Positions 1 through 6,288 of a stretch of DNA of 64,000 nt are shown here, one piece after another (within the stretch, counting starts at the first letter, position 1; each line of letters begins with the position of its first letter). Source of the stretch: a virus. The notes under the pieces are model-generated. The model worked only from the letters and a program-made list of their open reading frames with translations. It was not told the DNA's origin and ran no database searches. The DNA is taken from IMG/VR virus record IMGVR_UViG_3300044712_001218, positions 1 through 64,000 of that record. One strand, written 5' to 3'. The translations under genes and the position numbers were made by a program.

Positions 1-491
1 TCCCCATCTTTCACCACTGCCCATTTCCCCCTCTGCCTTGCCGACAACCACAATTTTGCTGCAAAGGCGTCCGGCGGATAAAATTTCTTCACGGTTTCAT
101 GAATTACTTGCCCTTTATATATAAAGACCTGATCTTCCCAAATCCAAAACCCCGTTGCCTTTTTGTGGAGGCTTTCTACTACCCTACCATCTGCCACATC
201 TTTTCCATTCTCCCAAGCCTCCCTAAATTCCGGATACTTATTTTTCCATTCCTTTAACGTCTCCACATGAATTCCCATGACCCTTGCAATCTCCTTTTCC
301 GTATGCATTAACAAAGCCAACTGGTAAACCATTTGTACCATCCTCTTGGAATAAAACCCCCTATATTGAATGGAAAAAGTTTCCTCCTCAAATTCCTCCA
401 TTTGTTGTTCCGGAACATATTCTTGTTTATCTAACAGGAATTTTTCCTGCTCATTCCTGTCATTTTCCTTGTTTTTCTTATTCCTTGTCAT
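1..491 (-). CDS. terS: Phage terminase small subunit (partial, runs off the left edge)
   Basis: The reverse-strand frame opens at ATG 491-489 and stays open for 163 codons to the window edge, so the C-terminus is missing. It starts MTRNKKNKEN, has an acidic segment, then a helix-turn-helix-like stretch (EKEIARVMGIHVETLKEWK) followed by FREAWENGKDVADGRVVESL, the usual small-terminase pattern. Small terminases recognise packaging sites on concatemeric DNA and recruit the ATPase/nuclease large subunit, which is expected to the left of the window. A promoter candidate lies about 50 nt upstream. The gene is probably the first of the late, leftward operon. Confidence 0.8.
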   Translation of the reverse strand, partial: MTRNKKNKENDRNEQEKFLLDKQEYVPEQQMEEFEEETFSIQYRGFYSKRMVQMVYQLALLMHTEKEIARVMGIHVETLKEWKNKYPEFREAWENGKDVADGRVVESLHKKATGFWIWEDQVFIYKGQVIHETVKKFYPPDAFAAKLWLSARQRGKWAVVKDG

Positions 492-540
492 AACCTTATT
501 GTTTTCCTATGTATACCAATACTTTCCTTATAAAAATGAA

Positions 541-576
541 AAATTTTGAAAAATAATTTTTATAAATTTTGACAAA
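541..576 (-). promoter_or_regulatory. Candidate Bacteroidota-type promoter for the late (minus) operon
   Basis: On the minus strand TTTG (576-573) is followed after 17 nt by TATTTTTC (555-548). This matches the Bacteroidota -33 TTTG / -7 TAnnTTTG consensus at all but the last base. The predicted start is about 50 nt upstream of the terminase ATG. AT-rich DNA gives chance matches, so this is a moderate call. Confidence 0.45.
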
Positions 577-696
577 CCCTAATTTCATTGATAGTTGGGA
601 GTTTATCGTCCATATCTAAGGGCCTATATTTTATGACAAGTCCAAAAAATTGAAAAATTTGGAAAAAATTGTCATATATTTTGAGTCTCCCTCCAA

Positions 697-783
697 CGCC
701 CCCCTGCGTTCTCAACACGCGGATTGCGGGGCGGGGTGTGGATTCCAGGTCTCCCAGAGGCCTACGGCAGTGGGTCATCCACA
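697..783. other. GC-rich double hairpin next to the terminase gene
   Basis: Two structures stand out in AT-rich surroundings. CGCCCC (697-702) pairs with GGGGCG (728-733), with GCG (706-708) and CGC (718-720) inside. TGTGGAT (737-743) pairs perfectly with ATCCACA (777-783), with an inner CCCA/TGGG. Possible roles are a packaging (pac/cos) recognition site, a protein-binding palindrome or an RNA domain; the sequence alone does not decide. Confidence 0.4.
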
Positions 784-1237
784 GCAATGCCTTGTCAATT
801 GTCATGTCTAGAAGCCTTGGTATCAGTGATGTTGATGATGTAGATAGATGATCTGAAATGCTGCTGGATTGATTAGGAGGGTAGGATTCGCGGGTGCGCG
901 GGCTAAACTGATGACAAATAAGATATAAACATCCTCCTACCCTACTATATGCCCTACCTAATACATGACATATACATCCACATATCCCCCTTCCCTGATC
1001 TATACCCTTATCCATATATCCATATAATTTATTCCGGATATTCCTGTCTTTTTTTCCTGTTTCCTGATCCCTGCCATGGGTTAGGATTAATGACAGATAT
1101 AGATATAAATATGTTTTGGTCCTGTTTATTAGGGAATTTGTTTGCATGACAAGATTCATACATATATACATAAACATATATATAGAAGAGGACTTATGCA
1201 TCTTTATATTTGATGGGAGATTCATATGATGAAATAG

Positions 1238-1294
1238 CAATATGTATATATGTAATATTGTAGGAGCTCATCCAATATACATCTATATATAGAT
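1238..1294. repeat. AT-rich palindromes
   Basis: CAATAT (1238-1243) and ATATTG (1255-1260) flank an alternating TA core. Nearby ATCTATATATAGAT (1281-1294) is a perfect 14 bp palindrome. Such elements can be binding or melting sites in a control region, but AT-rich DNA produces them by chance fairly often. Confidence 0.35.
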
Positions 1295-1864
1295 ATATGA
1301 TAATTGTCCTGATAATGCGTAGTATATTATCTTTTTAGCCCAGATCAGGATGAAATAAAGGATAATCCTGATTTCCAGGTCTTTAATAATCTTATCTGGA
1401 ATCAATCTAAATTACCGGTCAAATCAAAAAAAGATGAATTTTTGTGATAAAAAAGTTGGCGGATAAATGGATTATTCCGATATTTGATAAGGATTTAATC
1501 ATAATCCTTTTCCCGCCGGATCGCATAAGCCGATCATTTGGTTCATTGACATCGTGGAAATTATCTGATTGTGGACAACAAACAGGATTATCATCCTTGG
1601 TATGGATGCCTATTAACGGACTACCTGGTCTTTTATGTCGGGCATTAAGAATCGTTGAAAACAGCCTTTTAGGCATTATCAGATAGCAGTCCCACTGTGG
1701 ATATTATAAGCTCCGCTTAGATTAATCCAGAAAAGATTAATTGTCTGACAGCCTTGTAGCTAAATATCCCGAAAATATTGGATTTCGCGAGCGGAGGATT
1801 ACGACCTTTTCGCCAAGACCGGATATAATTAGGACGCCAATACGAACTTTTATCATCCTTTCAA

Positions 1865-1939
1865 GATTAGCTGATGAGGATTAATTATCCGAAATCAGGA
1901 TGTCCGTCTCAAATAAATAAAGACATCCTGATCCTAATC
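1865..1939 (+). ncRNA. Hammerhead ribozyme 1 (type I)
   Basis: All core elements of a hammerhead are present. Stem I is GATTAG (1865-1870) with CTAATC (1934-1939). The core CTGATGA is at 1871-1877. Stem II is GGAT/ATCC (1878-1881, 1887-1890) with loop TAATT. GAAA follows at 1891-1894. Stem III is a 10 bp helix (1895-1904 with 1922-1931). U1932 and C1933 complete the AUC cleavage triplet. Stem I is open, so it is type I. Cleavage after 1933 would leave an 18 nt leader before the ATG at 1952. Confidence 0.88.
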
Positions 1940-1951
1940 AAATTAATAAAG

Positions 1952-2167
1952 ATGAAAAAATCCATTTATTTGCCAGAAGACCTGATTGATTTTTTAGATG
2001 GTCATAAGATGACTATTTCAATTATTCAGGATATTGAATATGTTGCTGATAAAATATCAAACTGGATTGATTATGGCGGGATTAAATATTCGGACAAAAA
2101 AGCCCTTAAATTAGCCCAAACTTATTATGAGCTTAAATTATTAGAAAAGGAATATTATGAATTATAG
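1952..2167 (+). CDS. Hypothetical early protein, 71 aa
   Basis: It begins MKKSIYLPEDLIDFL and is rich in Lys, Asp and Tyr; no family is recognised. The frame is open upstream to 1874, but that would put the start inside the catalytic core of hammerhead 1. The ATG at 1952, 18 nt after the cleavage site, is preferred. The stop codon TAG ends at 2167, the first base of hammerhead 2, so this cistron is bounded on both sides by predicted ribozymes. Confidence 0.6.
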   Translation: MKKSIYLPEDLIDFLDGHKMTISIIQDIEYVADKISNWIDYGGIKYSDKKALKLAQTYYELKLLEKEYYEL

Positions 2168-2222
2168 GTTAACTGATGAGTCTTTAATAGACGAAACAGG
2201 ACAAAAGCGTCCTGTATTAACC
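2167..2222 (+). ncRNA. Hammerhead ribozyme 2 (type I)
   Basis: Stem I is GGTTAA (2167-2172) with TTAACC (2217-2222). The core CTGATGA is at 2173-2179. Stem II is GTCT/AGAC (2180-2183, 2189-2192) with loop TTAAT. GAAA is at 2193-2196. Stem III is CAGGAC/GTCCTG (2197-2202, 2209-2214). U2215-A2216 complete a GUA triplet. Every helix is perfectly paired. Cleavage after 2216 would leave a 23 nt leader before the ATG at 2240. The first base is the last base of the preceding stop codon. Confidence 0.9.
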
Positions 2223-2239
2223 AATTAAAAACTAGTAAA

Positions 2240-2638
2240 ATGTCAAAAGTAGCAAAATCACCCGTACAGGATGTAGACGTCCTGAATTCAACCAGTGTTG
2301 AAAATGTAAAAACTTTAGCCCCGGAGTTAAGCCCTGTCGAAAAGGCTAATGCTCGTTATGAAGCTCAGCTGGCAAGGATTGAAAAGAGCAGGCAGGCTTT
2401 TATTGAGAAGGAAACCAAAAAAGCCGAGCGGGAAGCCAAGAAGGCTGAAAACCCAACTCCCTGGTCCTCTACCATGGACATTATGGTCAAATCACCGGAC
2501 ATTGAAATGTCAGCTGTTTTGGAGCAGCTCAAGGCAAAAGGCGTTGATGTTGAGGCCAGCAAATCCACCATTCACACCACCTTTGCCTATGTACGCAGGG
2601 TAGTCAAGGGTCTGCGTGAGAATGGTTTGATGGCCTAA
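2240..2638 (+). CDS. Hypothetical basic/coiled-coil protein with C-terminal helical domain, 132 aa
   Basis: The N-terminal third is disordered. Residues about 35-70 form a Lys/Glu/Ala-rich coiled-coil-like helix (AREAKKAE type), and the last 55 residues (from PWSSTMDIM to RENGLMA) look like a compact helical, possibly winged-helix, domain. No family is recognised. It follows hammerhead 2 by 23 nt and is followed by a strong intrinsic terminator, so a processed monocistronic RNA is likely. Codon use is less AT-rich than its neighbours, consistent with high expression. Confidence 0.7.
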   Translation: MSKVAKSPVQDVDVLNSTSVENVKTLAPELSPVEKANARYEAQLARIEKSRQAFIEKETKKAEREAKKAENPTPWSSTMDIMVKSPDIEMSAVLEQLKAKGVDVEASKSTIHTTFAYVRRVVKGLRENGLMA

Positions 2639-2671
2639 TTCCCTAAGATATAGGGCAGATGATCAAAGACA

Positions 2672-2698
2672 GGCTCCCCTAACACGGGAGCCTTTTTT
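2672..2698 (+). terminator. Intrinsic terminator
   Basis: GGCTCCC (2672-2678) and GGGAGCC (2686-2692) form a perfect 7 bp GC-rich hairpin with a 7 nt loop, followed by six T (2693-2698). It sits 34 nt after the stop of the preceding gene. Confidence 0.9.
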
Positions 2699-2915
2699 AT
2701 GCCCTTATGTGATCTGTTCGTTTAATTTGATCAAAAACTAGGTTTCAACCCAGTTTAAGATTAGGCATTCTTTATTAAATGAATAGGCATTCCTTAGATC
2801 AATTATTAATCATCCTATCAATGGATGATTTAATTAAATTTAATTAATTTCTTTTAATTATTTTGTTTTATCAAAATTGTTTTGTATATTAGATGATAAT
2901 TTTAAATCTAATAAA

Positions 2916-3152
2916 ATGAAAACTATCACAATTCAAATCATCCATCAAATTATCTCTGATGCTTTTGACATTTGTAGATCAAACAAAGATTACAAATTCA
3001 AAAATTATCATGATGCTTATAATTTAGCAATCAAAAAAGCAGGATTTGAAAATGTTGATGATTATAAAACAAGAATGGAGCCTATTTATCATGCTCATTT
3101 AGAAAAAAGAGTAAAAATGTATTATTTAACAAATCATCCTTGCAAAAATTAA
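2916..3152 (+). CDS. Hypothetical protein, 78 aa
   Basis: Starts MKTITIQIIHQIISDAFDICRS and is predicted helical, soluble and rich in Lys, Tyr and Asp; no family is recognised. The ATG at 2916 is preferred over an in-frame upstream TTG. Upstream is AT-rich DNA with TTTGTATATT (about 2880-2889), a string repeated at about 18745 before another transcription unit, so this gene may have its own promoter after the terminator at 2672. A second terminator follows at 3174. Confidence 0.55.
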   Translation: MKTITIQIIHQIISDAFDICRSNKDYKFKNYHDAYNLAIKKAGFENVDDYKTRMEPIYHAHLEKRVKMYYLTNHPCKN

Positions 3153-3173
3153 AGATCAGGATGAAAGGATATA

Positions 3174-3200
3174 AGGAGTAGGATGTCTTCTGCTCCTTTT
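3174..3200 (+). terminator. Intrinsic terminator
   Basis: AGGAGTAG (3174-3181) pairs with CTGCTCCT (3190-3197), 8 bp with one G-U, followed by a short T tract. It lies 22 nt after the 78 aa gene, isolating that gene as a small unit. Confidence 0.7.
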
Positions 3201-3285
3201 CTATTTCCCACCCATTAAAGGTCACCCAGACGGTTGAATTTCCTCCGGGGGTGATCACTATTTTTATTTAACTAAACTTAGGCTT

Positions 3286-3477
3286 ATGAAAAAACAACTA
3301 ATTTCAGACATCAGCTCTTGGGTATGTTATGCCAATGCTTTTACCTTCATGGTATTTCTTTTGTTTAGCACTCCTACATTAAGCCCTTTAAACTATGCCA
3401 TGGTTGGAACCTTGGTATCATGTTTCTTTATGGCAGTATCCTGTCTTATCTTTGTTTTTGTTAATTGGAATGACTGA
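3286..3477 (+). CDS. Small membrane protein, 63 aa
   Basis: A short polar N-terminus is followed by two predicted transmembrane helices (about 14-30 and 38-59, the second ending FVFVNWND). No family is recognised. The leader contains TTAAC and AAACTTAGG about 18 and 12 nt before the ATG, a version of the recurrent phage leader. The TGA overlaps the next ATG (ATGACTGA), implying translational coupling. Confidence 0.6.
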   Translation: MKKQLISDISSWVCYANAFTFMVFLLFSTPTLSPLNYAMVGTLVSCFFMAVSCLIFVFVNWND

Positions 3478-3928
3478 TTCAGTAGTTGATTCCGGAAAGA
3501 TTAGCAAGCATGAATTAGATTTCATGTTGGCTGGTCGAGCTATCTTTACCCTACGTAGTGTTGAGACACAAACCAGGTATACGTATAAGATTAAAAATGT
3601 AATGGGTAAAGATAAGATGTGGTTTGTTAGTGTATTAAGAGGTCAGGATAATACCACCGATTATCTGTATATTGGAACTTTGTTTCAGGAAATGGATGGG
3701 TCATTCCATTTTAAACTCACCGCTGCTAGTAAACTTAGAAGTGACGATAAACGGGTATTGGCTTTTACCTTTACCTTAAATAAGTTACTTAAGGGAACCC
3801 CTGATCCACGGGTAGAGATTTGGCATGAGGGAAGATGTGGAAGATGTGGAAGACTCCTTACTGTACCAGAAAGTATTGCTTCTGGTTTTGGTCCTGAATG
3901 TTTAACCCAAATTAAATTCAGATTCTAA
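3470..3928 (+). CDS. DUF6011-like protein with C-terminal zinc motif, 152 aa
   Basis: The start at 3470 (MTDSVVDSGKIS) is chosen because it overlaps the preceding stop; the frame is also open upstream. The C-terminus carries CGRCGRLLTVPESIASGFG followed by PEC, a zinc-knuckle pattern (CxxC plus a distal Cys) typical of the DUF6011 tail seen in many phage proteins. The N-terminal ~110 residues (YTYKIKNVMGKDKMWFVSVL...) resemble a small beta-rich domain. Molecular function is unknown; nucleic-acid binding is a guess. Confidence 0.65.
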   Translation: MTDSVVDSGKISKHELDFMLAGRAIFTLRSVETQTRYTYKIKNVMGKDKMWFVSVLRGQDNTTDYLYIGTLFQEMDGSFHFKLTAASKLRSDDKRVLAFTFTLNKLLKGTPDPRVEIWHEGRCGRCGRLLTVPESIASGFGPECLTQIKFRF

Positions 3929-4062
3929 TGGATGCTAAAACCAGGAATTGCCTATTTGGTTTTACTGAGGATAATCCCAGTGATGAAGTAGAAGATCAGA
4001 AAGAACCTATCAACTATTGTCCCGGATGTAAAAACCATGATTGTGATAATTGTGATCTATGA
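3928..4062 (+). CDS. Small cysteine-rich protein, 44 aa
   Basis: Begins MDAKTRNCLFGF, is acidic in the middle, and ends CPGCKNHDCDNCDL with two CxxC pairs, so it probably binds one zinc ion. The ATG overlaps the previous stop (TAATG). No family is recognised; a hairpin lies just after it. Confidence 0.55.
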   Translation: MDAKTRNCLFGFTEDNPSDEVEDQKEPINYCPGCKNHDCDNCDL

Positions 4063-4072
4063 ATAAACAACC

Positions 4073-4098
4073 AGCTCGTACTCTTAGGGGTACGGGCT
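4073..4098 (+). other. Strong hairpin without U-tract
   Basis: AGCTCGTAC (4073-4081) pairs with GTACGGGCT (4090-4098), 9 bp with one G-U, loop TCTTAGGG. No T run follows, so it is more likely an mRNA stability or processing element than an intrinsic terminator. Confidence 0.5.
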
Positions 4099-4143
4099 TG
4101 TGGTGGTGAAAAGCCTTAGTAATTTCATAAAAACCTAGAAATC

Positions 4144-4245
4144 ATGAATGAAATAACCATTGCTTTATTATGCATTGGAATATTATTATTCCTCTGCTGG
4201 ATGGGTCGTGAATTAACTTCCTATCACAATAACAAACGTTCTTAA
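4144..4245 (+). CDS. Very small single-pass membrane protein, 33 aa
   Basis: MNEITIALLCIGILLFLCWM forms one hydrophobic helix, followed by a polar tail (GRELTSYHNNKRS). The leader has CCTTAG and CCTAG variants of the recurrent motif before ATCATG. Reality is supported by leader and position, not by recognised homology. Confidence 0.45.
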   Translation: MNEITIALLCIGILLFLCWMGRELTSYHNNKRS

Positions 4246-4271
4246 TTATTAACCAACAAAAACTTAGTCAA

Positions 4272-4541
4272 ATGTTACAAAAAGATCAAATTTTAGTAGC
4301 AACTGAAGCTCAATTCTTCAGCTGTGGAAGAACCAAGTTGTACATGGATGCTATTGTAAAAGCAGCCAATTATGAGGATACTCATTCTCAGACAATAATA
4401 GTCTTTCTTTCCAAGAAAAGGGAACAGAAAAATGATTATGTCAGAGTTGATACGGATCGTGGAAAACTCAGACCTGCCAAACCCGAAGAAATTGAAATGT
4501 GGGAGGCTGGAATCCGTAATTGTAGGGGGGAATTGATATGA
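4272..4541 (+). CDS. Hypothetical protein, 89 aa
   Basis: Begins MLQKDQILVATEAQFFSCG; soluble, mixed alpha/beta, charged; no family is recognised. Its leader starts TTAACC exactly 23 nt before the ATG and contains AAACTTAGT, which is what two hammerhead cleavages in this window would leave. No ribozyme core lies upstream here. The TGA overlaps the next ATG (ATGA). Confidence 0.6.
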   Translation: MLQKDQILVATEAQFFSCGRTKLYMDAIVKAANYEDTHSQTIIVFLSKKREQKNDYVRVDTDRGKLRPAKPEEIEMWEAGIRNCRGELI

Positions 4542-4849
4542 TCAGGATTATTATAGCTATAGCACTGGTTGGTTATTGCTTTCAACTCATAAGCAATCCA
4601 CGGGAGGAGATGATCCTTAGCTTCTATGGAAGATGGTTATTAAGGCTCCACGATTCTGGTAAGTTCGGGAGATATATATACAAACCCCTTGGAGGATGTA
4701 TTGTCTGTAATACCACATGGATTGGTTTTCTCTGTGGCTGGTTTATCTTTCATCAATCCTTCTTTGTTGGTCTTGTTACTGGTCTTGCTTCTGCCGGACT
4801 AGCAAATTTCATTCAAATTCTTCATACATTAATCAAGAAAAACCTATAA
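4538..4849 (+). CDS. Membrane protein with CxxC motif, 103 aa
   Basis: The first hydrophobic helix is MIRIIIAIALVGYCFQLI. A cytoplasmic or periplasmic stretch contains KPLGGCIVCNTTW, with a Cys pair, and is followed by two more hydrophobic helices (about 60-95). The arrangement resembles small phage membrane proteins of the DUF1360 type, but this is a weak resemblance. It is translationally coupled (ATGA) to the gene before. Confidence 0.6.
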   Translation: MIRIIIAIALVGYCFQLISNPREEMILSFYGRWLLRLHDSGKFGRYIYKPLGGCIVCNTTWIGFLCGWFIFHQSFFVGLVTGLASAGLANFIQILHTLIKKNL

Positions 4850-4852
4850 ATT

Positions 4853-5008
4853 ATGGAAAACCAGGAATTGTACAAAGTAAGCAGGGTATTTAAAAATAGT
4901 ACTCAACGGATATTGATCAGAAAGAACCTGACATTGGAACAAGCTCAGGCATTGGTCAAATCGTTTCCAACAAAACCATTATCTATGGTTGTTTATGATA
5001 AACAGTAA
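4853..5008 (+). CDS. Hypothetical protein, 51 aa
   Basis: MENQELYKVSRVFKNSTQRI... ends PLSMVVYDKQ; a small basic alpha/beta protein, family unknown. Its TAA is separated by one base from stem I of hammerhead 3, so the ribozyme would cut just after this cistron. Confidence 0.5.
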   Translation: MENQELYKVSRVFKNSTQRILIRKNLTLEQAQALVKSFPTKPLSMVVYDKQ

Positions 5009-5009
5009 A

Positions 5010-5069
5010 GGTTAACTGATGAGGGTTTAATACCCGAAACAGACCTATTCATTTAGGTCTGTATTAACC
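5010..5069 (+). ncRNA. Hammerhead ribozyme 3 (type I)
   Basis: Stem I is GGTTAA (5010-5015) with TTAACC (5064-5069). CTGATGA is at 5016-5022. Stem II is GGGT/ACCC (5023-5026, 5032-5035) with loop TTAAT. GAAA is at 5036-5039. Stem III is 8 bp, CAGACCTA/TAGGTCTG (5040-5047, 5054-5061). U5062-A5063 complete a GUA triplet. Cleavage after 5063 would leave a 21 nt leader before the ATG at 5085. Stem I matches ribozyme 2 exactly, while stem III is different in sequence but fully compensated. Confidence 0.9.
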
Positions 5070-5084
5070 AAAAAACTTAGTAAA

Positions 5085-5288
5085 ATGAAAGATCAAAGCA
5101 TTCTTAATAATCCTTATATTGTCCCTCATCGTGGCTTGGGATTATTTACGGTGTTCCATTTATCTCAATATGGAACTTTTCTTTCAGGAACTAACAGTTT
5201 CCATTTAATGGAACATTTGAACTATGAATATTTGGCTTATGGGATGTATATTCATCAGCCAATAGTTTGCAAATTCAATATGAATTAA
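5085..5288 (+). CDS. Hypothetical protein, 67 aa
   Basis: MKDQSILNNPYIVPHRGLGL...; aromatic-rich (Tyr, Phe, His) with no clear domain. The start lies 21 nt after the predicted hammerhead 3 cut and is preceded by AAACTTAGTAAA. The next gene starts 3 nt after its stop. Confidence 0.55.
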   Translation: MKDQSILNNPYIVPHRGLGLFTVFHLSQYGTFLSGTNSFHLMEHLNYEYLAYGMYIHQPIVCKFNMN

Positions 5289-5290
5289 TT

Positions 5291-5719
5291 ATGAAACGAG
5301 TATTAATTTCAGCCATCCTCTTTCCGCTTACCCTTTGTGTTAGCCCTGCTATACACCGAGCGGATATTTCTGATCATATAACTACCCTTGTTAAGTATGA
5401 GAAATTTGTCAATGCTTTAACATGGGTTGAATCAAGACATGATTCATTAGCCGTGGGCTCTGCTCATGACTTAGGTTTATTCCAAATTACCCCTATTCGC
5501 TTATTGGATTATAATAGACGTACCGGTAAGCATTATACTGATCAGGATTTGTTTAACCCCCGTATTAGTCGTATTATCTTTGATTATTATTCAAAAGACC
5601 TCCCATTTGAGGAAGCAGCCCGTAAATGGAATAGGGCATATCAGTGGAGGGATTCTCTTGGAACGGTATATTGGAATAGAGTTTCTAAACAATTAAATAA
5701 ACTTAGTAATGAAAACTGA
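5291..5719 (+). CDS. Secreted lysozyme/lytic transglycosylase-like protein, 142 aa
   Basis: An N-terminal signal peptide (MKRVLISAILFPLTLCVS) sends it through Sec. The body contains ALTWVESRHDSLAVG followed by HDLGLFQITP: a catalytic Glu followed by the G-L-F-Q-I strand, the SLT/goose-lysozyme family 1 arrangement that cuts peptidoglycan glycan strands. It is short for the family. The start at 5291 is chosen over an in-frame site at 5267 because it opens the signal peptide. It lies among early genes, away from the late lysis cassette, so a role in cell-wall remodelling or exclusion is possible. Confidence 0.7.
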   Translation: MKRVLISAILFPLTLCVSPAIHRADISDHITTLVKYEKFVNALTWVESRHDSLAVGSAHDLGLFQITPIRLLDYNRRTGKHYTDQDLFNPRISRIIFDYYSKDLPFEEAARKWNRAYQWRDSLGTVYWNRVSKQLNKLSNEN

Positions 5720-6233
5720 AATTGATCAATTTAGCCCGTGCCGGGAGGCATTGGAATTTCGCAGACAATACCCAACTTTTGAACAGGCATGGAAGGAATG
5801 TCCACGAGGAGATTGGATGTTATGGATTGCAAAAAGGTTAAAAATTGATAATAGAAAATTAACTCTTGCAAAAGGATTTTGTGCTAATACGGTTATTCAT
5901 TTAATGAAAGATCAAAAAAGTAAAGATGCAGTGAAAGCCGCTATTGATTATGGAAATAATCAGATAGATGAAGATCAGTTGAAAACTGCTGCTGATGCTG
6001 CTGCTGCTGCTTATGCTGCTGATGCTGCTGCTGCTATTGCTGCTTATGCTGCTGCTTATGCTGCTGCTGCTACTACTGCTGCTGATGCTGCTGCTGCTTA
6101 TGCTGCTGCTGCTGCTGCTGCTTATGCTGCTACTGCTAAAAAGCAAAATCAGATGATTACTGCTAACATATGCAGGAATATTCTTACGGAAGTGGTGATG
6201 GAAAAGATTAAAAGGTTAACTGATGAAGATTAA
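5709..6233 (+). CDS. Imm-5-like phage protein with Ala/Tyr repeat, 174 aa
   Basis: The N-terminal ~75 residues (CREALEFRRQYPTFEQAW, then CPRGDWMLWIAKRLKI) match the family annotated in many phages as putative immunity protein Imm-5. Residues about 95-145 are an Ala-rich tract with Asp/Tyr spacing, encoded by a GCT microsatellite (about 5987-6137) that should vary in length by slippage. The C-terminal helix follows. The last codons and the stop lie inside hammerhead 4, so ribozyme and protein share sequence. The start overlaps the previous gene by 11 nt. Molecular function is unknown. Confidence 0.65.
   Translation: MKTEIDQFSPCREALEFRRQYPTFEQAWKECPRGDWMLWIAKRLKIDNRKLTLAKGFCANTVIHLMKDQKSKDAVKAAIDYGNNQIDEDQLKTAADAAAAAYAADAAAAIAAYAAAYAAAATTAADAAAAYAAAAAAAYAATAKKQNQMITANICRNILTEVVMEKIKRLTDED
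5987..6137 (+). repeat. GCT microsatellite within the Imm-5-like gene
   Basis: A run of mostly GCT codons interrupted by GAT and TAT encodes an alanine-rich helix with regular Asp/Tyr. Simple repeats of this kind are prone to slippage, so length variation between phage genomes is expected. Confidence 0.85.
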
Positions 6234-6271
6234 TTATCCGAAAGCCTTTCTAACAAGGAAGGTTATTAACC
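6214..6271 (+). ncRNA. Hammerhead ribozyme 4 (type I, core-adjacent mismatch)
   Basis: Stem I is GGTTAA (6214-6219) with TTAACC (6266-6271). CTGATGA is at 6220-6226. Stem II is AGAT/ATCC with loop TAATT. GAAA is at 6240-6243. Stem III is GCCTTTC/GGAAGGT (6244-6250, 6257-6263) with two G-U pairs. U6264-A6265 end the triplet. The normally conserved G10.1-C11.1 pair is A6227-C6239, which should weaken activity. Stem II and core match ribozyme 1 except for that base. Cleavage after 6265 would leave a 23 nt leader before the ATG at 6289. Confidence 0.75.
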
Positions 6272-6288
6272 AATTAAAAACTTAGTAT

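Larger units (their letters stand above)
492..1864. other. Large divergent intergenic control region
   Basis: About 1.37 kb between the leftward terminase and the first rightward gene has no convincing coding sequence: the longer open frames have low-complexity, unfamily-like translations. It holds a GC-rich structured patch (697-783), AT-rich palindromes (1238-1294), and a distant inverted repeat near 1711-1795 (CTCCGCT / AGCGGAG) that could close an RNA domain just before the first ribozyme. TTG-N20-GATATTTG near 1455-1485 is a weak rightward promoter candidate. Position suggests early/late promoter control and possibly packaging or replication sites. Confidence 0.6.

Noticed and set aside
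907-930. CTGATGA followed by CAAATAAG as a fifth hammerhead
   Set aside because: No GAAA and no pairing arms around it; other CTGATGA occurrences in coding regions (for example near 25341 and 37617) also lack the rest of the core.
560-1240. A 226-codon open frame on the minus strand
   Set aside because: The translation is low-complexity and Tyr/Met/Arg-rich with no domain pattern, and it crosses GC-rich hairpins and AT palindromes; it looks like non-coding sequence.
1444-1686. An 80-codon frame on the plus strand upstream of hammerhead 1
   Set aside because: An overlapping minus-strand frame is equally open, the composition is unlike neighbouring genes, and there is no A-rich leader.
1874-1951. 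Extended start for the first early gene
   Set aside because: It would begin inside the hammerhead core; 1952 fits the leader spacing seen at the other three ribozymes.
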